DNA of 64,000 nucleotides from Rhizobium bangladeshense (GCF_001662075.1 NZ_LYPL01000014.1:1-64000); one strand, 5' to 3'; shown: positions 7,958 through 17,078, counted from the stretch's first letter. A program made the numbers and translations. Notes: generated by a model not told the origin, from the sequence alone.

Positions 7958-9589
7958 ATGCGCTTCCTGCCCGTCAACCTGACGACCATTTTGGTCGAAC
8001 TCGACGATCTCGACCAGACGCTGGCGCTGTTTGCTTCGCTCGAAACCGATCCGGTGGAGGGCATCGAAGACATAGTGCCGGCCGCACGCACGCTGATGAT
8101 CGGCTTTCGCGCAGAAAGGCTCACCGCGGAACGGCTTGCCGGCGAGATCGCCACCCGCGACCTTTCGGCCCGCATCGCGCCGTCCGACCAGCTCGTCGAA
8201 ATCCCGGTTCACTATGACGGCGAAGACCTTGCCGATGTGGCGCAACTGACCGGTCTGTCAGTCGAAGAGGTCATCCGTCGTCACACCGAGAGCACCTTCA
8301 CCGTCGCCTTCTGCGGCTTTGCCCCCGGTTTCGGTTATCTTGTCGGTGGTGATCCCGCGCTGCAGGTGCCGCGGCGCAAAAGCCCGCGAACTCGGATTCC
8401 GGCGGGTTCGGTTGCACTTGCTGGCGCCTTTTCCGGCGTCTATCCGCAGGCCAGTCCCGGCGGCTGGCAGATCATCGGCACGACGCTGGAAAAAATGTGG
8501 GACCTGTCGCGCGATCCGCCGGCCTTGTTCCAACCCGGCTACCGCGTGCGCTTCTTCGATCTCGAAAAGCGGGCGGTTGCGATTTCCACTCCGGCGACGA
8601 AGGTCGTAGATCCAGGCCCGGCCGAGTTCACCAGCGAGGCTGTGACACTAAAGGTCCTGGCTGCACCCATGCCGGCACTGTTTCAGGACCTCGGTCGCTT
8701 CGGCAAGACCGGCCAGGGCGTGTCCTCCTCAGGCGCGCTCGATCGAGGGGCACTCAAGGCTGCCAACCGCGTCGTCGGTAATGCTGCCGGCACCCCGTGC
8801 CTCGAAATCATCCTCGGCGGATTTTCTTTCGAGGCGTCGGGCCGGACGGTGATGGCACTGACCGGCGCGCCCTGTCCAATATCGATCCGCGATGCCTCAG
8901 GGCGCACCATTGCAGCCGAAACCTATCAGCCCATCTCGCTGGAGCCCGGCGATGTGGTGACGCTCGGCCATGCGCCGCGCGGCATGCGAAGCTATCTTTC
9001 GATCCGCGGCGGTCTCACTGTGGAGCCGGTGCTCGGCAGCGCCTCGACCGATACGCTTGCCTTCATCGGCCCGGACCCGGTCACGGCAGGGACGATCTTG
9101 ACACTGCAAACGGCGACGCAGTTTCTCGGCAGCGTATCGCTTTCCGAAGCGCCGGCCTTCGCGTTTCCGGCTTCCGGCGAGATCGTGACGCTCGACGTGA
9201 TCATGGGACCACGCAGCGACTGGTTCACCGAGGCCGGCATCACCAGTTTCTCGGGTCAACTCTGGCAGGTGACCCCGCAGTCCAATCGTGTCGGTATCCG
9301 TCTTTCCGGTGACATCGCCCTCGAGCGTAAGGATAAGACGGAACTGCCGAGCGAGGGAACCGCGACCGGCGCAATCCAGGTGCCGCATAGCGGCCAGCCG
9401 GTGCTTTTCCTTGCAGACCATCCGTTGACCGGCGGTTACCCAGTCATCGGCACGGTCGCCGAATATCATCTCGATCTCGCCGGGCAGATCCCGGTCAATG
9501 CCCAGATACGCTTCCGGCCCGTGACGAGGTTTGCCGATGTTCGGCCGCACGCGCCCGACACCAAAGCCCGGCCGCCGAGAATTAAATGA
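7958..9589 (+). CDS. pxpBC: Fused 5-oxoprolinase subunits PxpB-PxpC (KipI-KipA type)
   Basis: The 543-residue protein joins two subunits that are separate in many bacteria. Residues 1 to about 210 form the PxpB/KipI domain (AHS1), with FCGFAPGFGYL and PRRKSPRTRIPAGSVA. Residues about 225-525 form the PxpC/KipA domain (AHS2), with FQDLGRFGKTGQGVSSSGALD and an end segment DHPLTGGYPVIG. Both domains are homologous to parts of the urea carboxylase carboxyltransferase region. The gene starts 7 bp after the previous stop. The biotin carboxylase gene follows 10 bp later, so BC, BCCP and CT-like parts are all encoded in tandem. Confidence 0.92.
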   Translation: MRFLPVNLTTILVELDDLDQTLALFASLETDPVEGIEDIVPAARTLMIGFRAERLTAERLAGEIATRDLSARIAPSDQLVEIPVHYDGEDLADVAQLTGLSVEEVIRRHTESTFTVAFCGFAPGFGYLVGGDPALQVPRRKSPRTRIPAGSVALAGAFSGVYPQASPGGWQIIGTTLEKMWDLSRDPPALFQPGYRVRFFDLEKRAVAISTPATKVVDPGPAEFTSEAVTLKVLAAPMPALFQDLGRFGKTGQGVSSSGALDRGALKAANRVVGNAAGTPCLEIILGGFSFEASGRTVMALTGAPCPISIRDASGRTIAAETYQPISLEPGDVVTLGHAPRGMRSYLSIRGGLTVEPVLGSASTDTLAFIGPDPVTAGTILTLQTATQFLGSVSLSEAPAFAFPASGEIVTLDVIMGPRSDWFTEAGITSFSGQLWQVTPQSNRVGIRLSGDIALERKDKTELPSEGTATGAIQVPHSGQPVLFLADHPLTGGYPVIGTVAEYHLDLAGQIPVNAQIRFRPVTRFADVRPHAPDTKARPPRIK

Positions 9590-9599
9590 GGAGACATCC

Positions 9600-11357
9600 A
9601 TGCAGAAAGTCCTGATCGCCAACCGAGGCGAGATTGCGGTGCGCATCATCCGGGCTTGTCGCGACCACGGCCTGCAATCGGTCGCCGTCTATGCCGATCC
9701 GGACATGGATGCGCTCTTCGTCAAGCTGGCCGACGAAGCCTACGGGCTCTCCGGAAGCCGTCCGGCGGAAACCTATCTCGATATCGACAAGCTGATCGAC
9801 ATTGCCAAACGTTCGGGCGCCGACGCCGTTCATCCCGGCTACGGGTTCCTGTCCGAGCGTGCGGAGTTCGCCCGAGCCGTCATCGATGCAGGCTTCATCT
9901 GGATCGGACCGGATCCGCATGTCATCGAAGCGCTCGGCGACAAGGTCGAGGCCCGGCGCATTGCGCTGAGTGTCGGTGCGCCCCTCGTCGCTGGCAGTGA
10001 CGGTCCGGTCGAGACCGCTGCGGAAGTCACCGCCTTTGCTGAGAAACACGGTCTGCCCGTTGCCATCAAGGCGGCGCACGGGGGCGGCGGACGCGGCCTG
10101 AAGGTCGCCTGGAACATGGAGGAGGTGGCGGAACTCTACGAATCCGCCGTGCGTGAGGCCAAGGCCGCCTTCGGCCGTGGCGAGTGTTTCCTCGAACGCT
10201 TCCTCGATCGTCCGCGCCACATCGAGGCGCAGGTGCTGGCTGACAAACATGGCAATGTGCTGGTTCTCGGCACCCGTGACTGCTCGCTACAGCGGCGCAA
10301 CCAGAAGCTCGTCGAGGAGGCGCCGGCACCGTTTGTTTCTGACGCTCAGCGCCAGTCGATCCACGACGCTGCGAAGAAGATCTGTGCGGCGGCCGGCTAC
10401 TCGGGGGCGGGAACGGTCGAGTTCCTGCTCGGTGTCGACGGTACGATCTCCTTCCTCGAAGTGAACACGCGCCTTCAAGTCGAGCATCCGGTAACCGAAG
10501 AGACGACCGGCATAGATCTCGTGATCGAGCAGTTCCGCATCGCCGATGGCCTGCCGCTGCGCGTCACCGAAACGCCTGCCCCGCGTGGCCACTCGATCGA
10601 GTTCCGTATCAACGCCGAAGATCCCGGCCGTGGCTTCTTGCCGACACCCGGTGCGATCACGGCTTTCGACGCGCCCTCCGGTCCCGGCATTCGTCTCGAC
10701 ACCGGCGTCGGCGTGGGCTCGACCGTTCCCGGCACCTTCGATTCGCTGATGGCGAAGCTGATCGTCACGGGCAGTACCCGTGAGGAGGCGTTGAGCCGCG
10801 CCCGCCGTGCTCTGAAGGAGTTCAGGATCGAGGGCGTCGCAACGGTCCTTCCCTTCCACCGCGCCGCGATCGAGACCGAAGAATTTATCGGCGAGACAGG
10901 ATTCAAGGTGCACACGCGCTGGATCGAGACCGGCTTCGCCGATCGGCTTTCGGCCGTCGCCCGACCCGAGCCGGTTGCCGATGGCCACCTGATCCGCACC
11001 CACGTCGAGATCGATGGCAAGCGACATGAACTCGGCATTCCCGCGGCGCTCCTTGCCGGTCTCGGTGGACTTGAAGGCGCGAGTAGCCGAGGTGCGACAG
11101 GGGCAAAGACCGACGACGCAGCGACCATAACCGCACCGATTTCCGGCACGTTGCAGGCGTTCAAGGTCGAAGATGGCGCGGAGGTTGCTGCCGGTGATCT
11201 CATCGCCGTCATGGAGGCGATGAAGATGGAAACCCAGGTCACGGCATCGCGGGCAGGGAAGATTCGGATCAAGGCAGAAGTTGGCGGATATCTTCAGGCG
11301 GGAGCGGAAATCGCCCGCTTCGAGGAGCCGGTGTCCTCTGCTCCACCTACGACATGA
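9600..11357 (+). CDS. Biotin carboxylase fused to biotin carboxyl carrier domain
   Basis: The 585-residue protein has a biotin carboxylase module at residues 1 to about 450: VLIANRGEIAVRIIRACRD at the start, the ATP-grasp glycine loop HGGGGRGLK near 160, and LEVNTRLQVEHPVTE near 290. A C-terminal biotinyl domain carries EAMKMET with the biotinylated Lys at 542. The start follows gaggaga at 9588-9594. It resembles acyl-CoA carboxylase alpha subunits, but no acyl-CoA carboxyltransferase is nearby. The only partner in the operon is the CT-like PxpBC. Its 3' end overlaps the convergent SDR gene by 11 bp. The carboxylated substrate is unknown. Confidence 0.9.
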   Translation: MQKVLIANRGEIAVRIIRACRDHGLQSVAVYADPDMDALFVKLADEAYGLSGSRPAETYLDIDKLIDIAKRSGADAVHPGYGFLSERAEFARAVIDAGFIWIGPDPHVIEALGDKVEARRIALSVGAPLVAGSDGPVETAAEVTAFAEKHGLPVAIKAAHGGGGRGLKVAWNMEEVAELYESAVREAKAAFGRGECFLERFLDRPRHIEAQVLADKHGNVLVLGTRDCSLQRRNQKLVEEAPAPFVSDAQRQSIHDAAKKICAAAGYSGAGTVEFLLGVDGTISFLEVNTRLQVEHPVTEETTGIDLVIEQFRIADGLPLRVTETPAPRGHSIEFRINAEDPGRGFLPTPGAITAFDAPSGPGIRLDTGVGVGSTVPGTFDSLMAKLIVTGSTREEALSRARRALKEFRIEGVATVLPFHRAAIETEEFIGETGFKVHTRWIETGFADRLSAVARPEPVADGHLIRTHVEIDGKRHELGIPAALLAGLGGLEGASSRGATGAKTDDAATITAPISGTLQAFKVEDGAEVAAGDLIAVMEAMKMETQVTASRAGKIRIKAEVGGYLQAGAEIARFEEPVSSAPPTT

Positions 11358-12129
11358 TCAACCCGCCGTCGACATTGATGGTCTGGCCGGTGATATAAGC
11401 CGCGTCGTCGCTGGCCAGGAAGGTGACCAGGCCAGCGACGTCTTCGCCGGAGCCGGCGCGTTTCATCGGGATGCCTTCGACCCATTCCTTCATCAGTTCG
11501 CCTGGGGCGTAGTTGCCCAGCAGTTTGCCCCAGGCCTGGTCGTTATAGGCCCACATGTCTGTTTCAATGATGCCGGGGCAGAAGGCGTTGACGGTGATGT
11601 TTTCGGTCGCGACTTCCTTGGCCAGGCTCTGGGTGATGCCGACGACGCCCATTTTCGAGGCGGCATAGTGCGGCGTGTAGATAAAGCCGTCGCGGGCCTG
11701 GCCGGAGGCGGTGTTGATGATGCGGCCGCCGCGCTTGTGCTTGCGCATGCGCGATATGGCCTCCTGAGCGCAGAGGAAGACTCCCTTGGTGTTGACGGCC
11801 ATGATCTTGTCCCACTCGTTTTCGGTCAGGTCCTCGATGCGGGCGATGGTGATGACGCCGGCATTCTGGATCGAGACGTCGACAGAACCGAACTCCTTCT
11901 CAGCCGCATCGTAGAGGGCGACGACGCTTGCCTTGTCGGTGACGTCGCCGATAAAGGAGATCGCCTTGCCGCCTTCGGCCCGGATGCCCTCGGCGACGCC
12001 GTGGACGAGATCCTCGTTGGCCGAGACGACGAGATTGGCGCCTTCGCGCGCAAAGCGCCTGGCGATGGCGGCGCCGATGCCGCGGCTGGCCCCGGTGATG
12101 ACGACAGTCTTGTTTTCGAAGCGTTTCAT
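11347..12129 (-). CDS. Short-chain dehydrogenase/reductase, last gene of the sugar ABC operon
   Basis: The 260-residue classical SDR carries TGASRGIG at residues 12-19, QNAG near 88 and the catalytic YAASK near 155. The C-terminal TGQTINVDGGL is typical of polyol and sugar dehydrogenases. The N-terminus MKRFENKTVVITG follows aaaggaaagag with good spacing. It is the distal gene of a minus-strand series (permease, binding protein, ATPase, SDR, SDR), so it most likely oxidises the imported sugar or polyol. Its stop overlaps the end of the convergent biotin carboxylase gene. The exact substrate cannot be told from sequence. Confidence 0.9.
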   Translation of the reverse strand: MKRFENKTVVITGASRGIGAAIARRFAREGANLVVSANEDLVHGVAEGIRAEGGKAISFIGDVTDKASVVALYDAAEKEFGSVDVSIQNAGVITIARIEDLTENEWDKIMAVNTKGVFLCAQEAISRMRKHKRGGRIINTASGQARDGFIYTPHYAASKMGVVGITQSLAKEVATENITVNAFCPGIIETDMWAYNDQAWGKLLGNYAPGELMKEWVEGIPMKRAGSGEDVAGLVTFLASDDAAYITGQTINVDGGLIMS

Positions 12130-12363
12130 GCTCTTTCCTTTCAGATATCCCGTCGGAGACGGAAATTCGCTGAACGAGTTCGCGCAGTCTCGAGCGCCAA
12201 TGACGGCGCCGTGGCCTCAGCTTGTTCCATCGGCGGGAAGGGCGGGTGGACGACGATATCGTGCCGTCTTGCCCGTTGGTCCCTTCAGCGCCTCGATCTC
12301 AGCCAGGGAGGAAGCGAGATCGGTTCATGTTCCAGTTGCCGGCAACGAGCTTTATTGTTCGCA

Positions 12364-13152
12364 TCACCAGCAGCAGAAACCGCCGTCGACGAGAAGATCG
12401 ACGCCGGTCACGAAACTTGCTGCGTTCGACAGCAGGAACACCGCCGGACCGACCATCTCGTCGACCGTTGCCATGCGTTGCATCGGTGTCTGCTCTTCGA
12501 AAAGCTTGGTCTGATGAATCATCTCCGGACGGGTGTTCATGGGAGTTGCCGTATAGCCGGGGGAGATGGTGTTGACGCGAATGCCGCGGCCGACCCATTC
12601 CATCGCCATCGACTTCGACATATGGATGACGCCCGCCTTAGAGGCGTTGTAATGCGCTTGGCTGAGGCCACGGTTGACGATGACGCCCGACATGGAGGCG
12701 ATGTTGACGATGGAGCCGCGTCCATTCTTCAGCATGGCGCGGGCCTCGGCCTGGCAGGACAGGAATATGCCTTTCAGGTTGATATCCATCAACGTCTGGT
12801 ACTGATCCTCCTCCATATCCTCCGCCGGGTTCGCGTTGGCGATGCCTGCAGCGTTGACGGCAAGCGTCAAGGGCCCGAGGTCGGCTTCGGTTCGTGCGAC
12901 TGCCTCTGCAAGCGAAGATTTGCTCGTAACGTCAGCCGCGATCTCGATCGAGCGGCGGCCGGCGGCACGAATAAGTTCAGCAGTCTTGGCCAGTCCGTCG
13001 TCGGTTCGACGGTCGAGCAGGGCCACGTCGGCGCCGCATTGCGCAAGGCCGATGGCAATGCGCTGCCCGATGCCGCTGCCGGCGCCGGTGACGATGGCAA
13101 CCTGGCCGCTGAGATCGAAAAGCTTCGGGGCGTTCAGAGTGATGTCGGACAC
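12364..13152 (-). CDS. Short-chain dehydrogenase/reductase of the sugar ABC operon
   Basis: The 262-residue classical SDR has the cofactor loop TGAGSGIG near residue 24, an NAAG segment near 98 and YNASK near 168. It ends in TGVDLLVDGGFCCW. A GTG at 13152 with aggaag seven bases upstream is the best start; the Met 24 codons further upstream lies in the palindromic repeat. LLDRR after beta strand 2 includes an Asp, which favours NAD. It shares only the general SDR pattern with the next SDR, so the two probably catalyse different steps or opposite stereochemistries. Confidence 0.88.
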   Translation of the reverse strand: MSDITLNAPKLFDLSGQVAIVTGAGSGIGQRIAIGLAQCGADVALLDRRTDDGLAKTAELIRAAGRRSIEIAADVTSKSSLAEAVARTEADLGPLTLAVNAAGIANANPAEDMEEDQYQTLMDINLKGIFLSCQAEARAMLKNGRGSIVNIASMSGVIVNRGLSQAHYNASKAGVIHMSKSMAMEWVGRGIRVNTISPGYTATPMNTRPEMIHQTKLFEEQTPMQRMATVDEMVGPAVFLLSNAASFVTGVDLLVDGGFCCW

Positions 13153-13185
13153 CGCTCTTCCTTTCTCTGTCTGTTTTGTTTTCAC

Positions 13186-13256
13186 GCAATTCCCGGCAAA
13201 AGTGCTTCGCGCTTTGCCTGGCAAAACCGCTGCACACTTTTGCTGAAATTGCTTTA
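13186..13256. repeat. Rhizobial palindromic intergenic element at the ABC ATPase stop codon
   Basis: The first arm at 13186-13205 (gcaattcccggcaaaagtgc) pairs imperfectly with 13232-13252. The element resembles palindromic repeats scattered through rhizobial intergenic regions. The TAA stop of the ATPase gene (13254-13256, minus strand) lies at its outer edge. In RNA it would form a stem between the ATPase and the following SDR. Confidence 0.6.
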
Positions 13257-14732
13257 GGTGGTAGCTAGCTCCATGACCGAGACGTCATTTGCCTGGTCAC
13301 GATTGAGAATCCCCGCCTGCTTGCCTTGGGCAAGCACGAGAATGCGATTGGAGACTCCGAGAACTTCCTCGAGGTCCGAGCTTACGACGATGACCGCGAC
13401 ACCCTGTTTGGCAAGATTGACGATGATGTCGTAGATGCCTGCGCGGGCGCCGACGTCGATGCCTCGCGTCGGTTCGTCGAGCACCACGACCTTGGGATCG
13501 CGCAAGAGCCACTTCGCGATCACGACCTTCTGCTGGTTGCCGCCGGAAAGGTCGGATGCGTATTGCTCAGCACGTCCCTTGACGCCGAACTTGGCAACCG
13601 CCTTTTCCGCGAAGGAGCGCTTGATGCGCGGCGTAATCCAGCCACCGCCCAATTTGTCCAGATTGGCATAAATAATGTTTTCGCTGATCCGGTGCCCGAC
13701 GATCAGGCCCTGCGCCTTGCGGTCTTCCGGAACCATCACGATGCCTTTGGCGATAGCGTCGGCCGGGTCGCGCAACCTGAGTTCCTCGCCCTCCAGCTTG
13801 ATCGAGCCTGCACTGATCGGGTCTGCTCCCGAAATCGCCCGCACCAGTTCGGTGCGGCCGGCGCCGACCAGTCCGGCGATGCCGAGAATTTCTCCGGCCC
13901 GCACCTCGAAGGTAACGTCACGGAAAGAGTCATCAGGCGAGCTCAGCCCTGATACCTCAAGGACCGGGCGGTCCGTCGGAATGGGCAGGGTAGGGAACAG
14001 GCGATCAAGCGGGCGTCCGACCATGCTCTCGACAATCGTTCGCACCGGGGTAGCGCTGTCTGAGAATTCCTGCACCCGCTCCCCGTCGCGAAGAACGACG
14101 ATCCGGTCGGTGATCTGCTTGATCTCTTCCATGCGGTGGGAAATGTAGACGATGCCCACACCTTCCGAGCGAAGCTTGCGAACCTGTTCGAACAGAGCTT
14201 CCGTCTCCGCGCCGCCGAGGGCGGCTGTCGGTTCATCGAGGATCAGGAGCTTGGCGTTGAGGGCCAGCGCCTTGGCGATTTCGATGAGTTGTTGATTTGC
14301 GGTTGAAAGGCCGGCGACCATCCGTGTTGCCGATATATGGAGGTTCAAACGCGCGAGCTGGTCCTGGGCCCGGCGAACCATCTGAGCCCGGTTGACGACG
14401 CCGTTCTTCATCGGCCAGCGCCCGATGAAGACATTTTCGGCGATCGACAGTTGCGGCAGAAGCTGCAGTTCCTGATGGATCAGGACAACGCCCTTGTCGA
14501 TCGCTTCGCGTGGGGTGGCCGGGGCATAAGGCTGCCCCAGCCATGTCATCGATCCCTCGGAGGGTGTGCGTGAGCCGGCGATGATGCCTGACAGCGTCGA
14601 CTTGCCTGCTCCGTTTTCACCGAGAAGTGCCACCACTTCACCGGGGTAGACGTCCAGGCTGACATTCTTCAGCACCTGGAGCGGCCCATACCACTTGGAT
14701 ATGCCCCTCAGGGAAAGAACTGGATCAGTCAC
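13254..14732 (-). CDS. Ribose-type sugar ABC transporter ATP-binding protein
   Basis: The 492-residue protein has two tandem ATPase modules, as in RbsA/XylG. The first has Walker A GENGAGKST (about residues 40-48), a degenerate signature LSTANQQ and Walker B LLILDEPTA. The second has a degenerate P-loop GLVGAGRTE, an intact signature LSGGNQQKV and VVVLDEPTRGID, a usual asymmetry in this family. It starts with GTG preceded by a strong gaggaggtg (14737-14745). It couples ATP hydrolysis to sugar import with the binding protein and permease encoded just upstream. Confidence 0.93.
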   Translation of the reverse strand: MTDPVLSLRGISKWYGPLQVLKNVSLDVYPGEVVALLGENGAGKSTLSGIIAGSRTPSEGSMTWLGQPYAPATPREAIDKGVVLIHQELQLLPQLSIAENVFIGRWPMKNGVVNRAQMVRRAQDQLARLNLHISATRMVAGLSTANQQLIEIAKALALNAKLLILDEPTAALGGAETEALFEQVRKLRSEGVGIVYISHRMEEIKQITDRIVVLRDGERVQEFSDSATPVRTIVESMVGRPLDRLFPTLPIPTDRPVLEVSGLSSPDDSFRDVTFEVRAGEILGIAGLVGAGRTELVRAISGADPISAGSIKLEGEELRLRDPADAIAKGIVMVPEDRKAQGLIVGHRISENIIYANLDKLGGGWITPRIKRSFAEKAVAKFGVKGRAEQYASDLSGGNQQKVVIAKWLLRDPKVVVLDEPTRGIDVGARAGIYDIIVNLAKQGVAVIVVSSDLEEVLGVSNRILVLAQGKQAGILNRDQANDVSVMELATT

Positions 14733-14763
14733 GGCACACCTCCTCAAGACCTCGACTTCATCA

Positions 14764-14869
14764 TTAGAGCGCCGTGCGTCCTTTCGGACGTACAAAGGAC
14801 GCTCTAACACTTTGAATCTGCACATCGTGCTTTCCGAAAATCGTTCCCGATTTTCGGGCCGATGCGCTA
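14764..14869. repeat. Rhizobial mosaic palindromic element between binding-protein and ATPase genes
   Basis: Nested inverted repeats are visible: ttagagcg (14764-14771) with cgctctaa (14800-14807); gtgcgtcc with ggacgtac inside them; and ccgaaaatcg (14834-14843) with cgattttcgg (14848-14857). The composition matches the RIME-like elements common in Rhizobium. The minus-strand TAG stop of the binding-protein gene falls inside its last bases. It fills nearly the whole gap to the ATPase gene and could stabilise the upstream mRNA segment. Confidence 0.75.
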
Positions 14870-15796
14870 GGGATGGTTGGCGATGAAGCCTGCGACGTTT
14901 TCCTTGGTTGTCAGCGTGGCATCCAAGAGCTGTACCGGCGGCACTTTTTCACCGGCGACAAGCTTGGCGGCGTTTTCAACCGCGTCGCGGCCCATCTTCT
15001 GGGTCTGCTGCGTCGCCGTCACGTTGAAGACGCCCTTGCTGAGGGCTTCGAGAGCCGCGGTGTCGCCATCGAAGCCCCCGACCACGATTTTCTGCGAGGG
15101 ATTTGCGACCTTGATCGCCTGAGCGGCGCCAAGCGCGAGGCCATCGGCCTGTGCGAAGACGATCGAGACGTCGGGGTTTGCCTGCAGCATATTCTGCATG
15201 ATCTGGAAGCCTTCGTCCTGGCTCCAGATGTTCGAATATTGCTCGGCCACAACCTTCACATCCGGATAGGCCTTGAGCGATTCACCGCAGCCCTTGGAGC
15301 GATCGACTTCCGGGGTGGTGCCCTTCTGGCCATGGATGATGACCATCTTCCCCTTGCCGCCGGCTTCCTTCAGAATGTGGTCGCACACTGCCTTGGCCGA
15401 TGCGACGGAATCCGTTGCGAGGAAAGTATCGCCCGGCGCGCCCTCGGCGTTGCGGTCGACGTTGACGACCGGAATGCCGGCGTTCTTCGCCAGCTTGACC
15501 GGAACGGTCGCCGCTGCCGCACCTGCCGGAATGTAAATCAGCGCGTCGATTTTCTGGGTCAGAAGATCCTGGATCTGGTTGACCTGCGTCGGTCCGTCGC
15601 CCTTGGCGTCGACCGTGATGACTTCGATGCCGCGCTTCTTGGCTTCGGCCTCGACCGATTGCTTGATCTGGTTGAAGAAGTTTGCCTGAAGGTTGGCAAC
15701 GGCCAGGCCGAGCTTCTTCAGTTCCGCCGCGTGTACGGGACCGAGCATGAGACCGAGCAGTGCAGCGGACGCGAACATGGTGCGCGCTATTTTCAT
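14867..15796 (-). CDS. Periplasmic sugar-binding protein of the ABC transporter (RbsB-like)
   Basis: The 309-residue protein begins with a cleavable signal peptide (MKIARTMFASAALLGLMLG to about residue 24, ending VHAAE). A periplasmic-binding-protein type I fold follows: GLAVANLQANFFNQI near the N-terminus, DALIYIPAG near 95, and VGGFDGDTAALEALSKG near 240. The ATG at 15796 has ggaggaaa just upstream. The protein delivers substrate to the permease encoded upstream. The ligand is probably a pentose, ketose or polyol judging from the linked kinase and transketolase genes. Confidence 0.92.
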   Translation of the reverse strand: MKIARTMFASAALLGLMLGPVHAAELKKLGLAVANLQANFFNQIKQSVEAEAKKRGIEVITVDAKGDGPTQVNQIQDLLTQKIDALIYIPAGAAAATVPVKLAKNAGIPVVNVDRNAEGAPGDTFLATDSVASAKAVCDHILKEAGGKGKMVIIHGQKGTTPEVDRSKGCGESLKAYPDVKVVAEQYSNIWSQDEGFQIMQNMLQANPDVSIVFAQADGLALGAAQAIKVANPSQKIVVGGFDGDTAALEALSKGVFNVTATQQTQKMGRDAVENAAKLVAGEKVPPVQLLDATLTTKENVAGFIANHP

Positions 15797-15913
15797 TGTA
15801 TTTCCTCCGTTGTTTGATGGAACCCTCGGGTATGTCCTCCCCCTGGGGTTATTGATCCGCCCCGAATTTCCGGGACGGAATTCCGTGTCCGCCAACGCGG
15901 CGGAGCATGCGGG

Positions 15914-16894
15914 TCAGGCGCGACGCCGACGAATGGTCTCTGCGCCGACCGCGAGCACGATGACGATCCCGATGATCACCTGCTGCAGGAAGGGCGAGAC
16001 GTTGAGAAGGTTGAGGCCATTGCGAAGCACACCGATGATCAGCACACCGATCAGCGTTCCCCCGATGCCGCCCGCGCCGCCGGAGAGCGAAGTCCCGCCG
16101 ATGACGACCGCGGCGATGGTGTCTAACTCATAACCCAGGCCGCTGGAGGGCTGGACGGAATCCAGGCGGGCGGCGAGCACGATGCCTGCAAGTCCCGCCA
16201 AGACTGCGCTCACGACATAGACGGCTATGGTCACCAGCGGAACGTTGATGCCGGCAAGCCGTGCGACTTCGGGGTTGCCGCCCACCGCATAGAGCATGCG
16301 GCCTTCGGAGCGGAAGTGCAGGAAGAGCCAGGCCGCAAGAACGACCGCGAGCATGAGGAAGACCGTAGCAGTCATGACGCCGAAATGACGATCGATCGCC
16401 AGCATCATGAACCAGTCAGGAAAGCCGACGATCTGCTGGCCGTCAGTGATCATGTTCGCAACGCCGCGCGCCGCCGACATCATCGCAAGCGTGGCGATGA
16501 AGGCTGGAACCCTGAACTGCGTCACCAGAAGCCCGACGATAAGGCCTGAAATAGCCGAAGCGATCAGGGCAAAGGCGATCCCGACCGGCAGCGGCAGACC
16601 GGCGACGTTGGCCGTCCAGCCCATGACCATCATCGCCAGGGCGAGTGCGGAGCCAACGGAGAGATCGATGCCGCCGATCAGGATGACGAACGTCATTCCG
16701 ACCGCCATGATGCCGAGTACGGTGATCTGGTCGAGGATGTTGAGGCCGTTTCGAACCGAAAGAAACGTGTCTGTGCTGAAGCTCAGAAAGATGCACAGGG
16801 CGAGCAATCCCACGAGCGGTCCAGTGGCTCCCTTGAGCTTACCGAGCCAAGCGCCGGACGAAAGCCTTTGTTCATTGATATCGAGCGCCACCAT
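15914..16894 (-). CDS. Ribose-type ABC transporter permease (RbsC-like)
   Basis: The 326-residue inner-membrane protein has eight to ten hydrophobic helices. Family landmarks are GMTFVILIGGIDLSVGS (about residues 66-82), VTQFRVPAFIATLAMM and the loop AVGGNPEVARLAGI near 205. It is the first gene of the minus-strand operon. Its promoter region is shared with the divergent transketolase genes, and it has aggagca upstream of its ATG. A single permease gene suggests a homodimeric channel, as in ribose systems. Confidence 0.92.
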   Translation of the reverse strand: MVALDINEQRLSSGAWLGKLKGATGPLVGLLALCIFLSFSTDTFLSVRNGLNILDQITVLGIMAVGMTFVILIGGIDLSVGSALALAMMVMGWTANVAGLPLPVGIAFALIASAISGLIVGLLVTQFRVPAFIATLAMMSAARGVANMITDGQQIVGFPDWFMMLAIDRHFGVMTATVFLMLAVVLAAWLFLHFRSEGRMLYAVGGNPEVARLAGINVPLVTIAVYVVSAVLAGLAGIVLAARLDSVQPSSGLGYELDTIAAVVIGGTSLSGGAGGIGGTLIGVLIIGVLRNGLNLLNVSPFLQQVIIGIVIVLAVGAETIRRRRA

Positions 16895-16938
16895 TGCTCC
16901 TCCCTATGCCTAGGCTTGTATCCGATATTCGTGCAAGC

Positions 16939-16954
16939 GAGAATATTTATTCAC
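16939..16954. promoter_or_regulatory. Candidate SorC/DeoR operator, ABC-operon side
   Basis: On the minus strand this reads gtgaataaatattctc. It matches the palindrome at 20403-20418 at 14 of 16 positions and shares the 10-base core gaatatttat with 17081-17090. It lies about 15-30 bases after a candidate minus-strand promoter, where a bound repressor would block transcription. Confidence 0.55.
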
Positions 16955-16968
16955 TCATGCTGGAAAAT

Positions 16969-16997
16969 TCATTAACAACTTGCTTTTCCCCTGTCAA
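16969..16997 (-). promoter_or_regulatory. Candidate promoter of the sugar ABC-SDR operon
   Basis: On the minus strand a perfect -35 TTGACA (16997-16992) is followed after 17 bp by TAATGA (16974-16969). The candidate operator lies just downstream and the permease ATG about 75 bp further. The -10 is only moderate. Confidence 0.4.
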
Positions 16998-17042
16998 CAG
17001 GATTTGTTCTGACATGTCGCCGCCGGCTTCCCGTTTAGAGGC

Positions 17043-17072
17043 TTGACTAATCGGCTTGTTGTGCAAAAATAT
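17043..17072 (+). promoter_or_regulatory. Candidate promoter of the transketolase-kinase operon
   Basis: TTGACT at 17043-17048 is followed after 18 bp by AAATAT at 17067-17072. The candidate operator 17079-17094 would overlap the transcription start. The -10 hexamer is weak, so position is tentative. Confidence 0.35.
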
Positions 17073-17078
17073 TGAATA

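Noticed and set aside
11281..13257. A 658-codon plus-strand frame
   Set aside because: It lies antisense to two clear SDR genes and has no recognisable domain.
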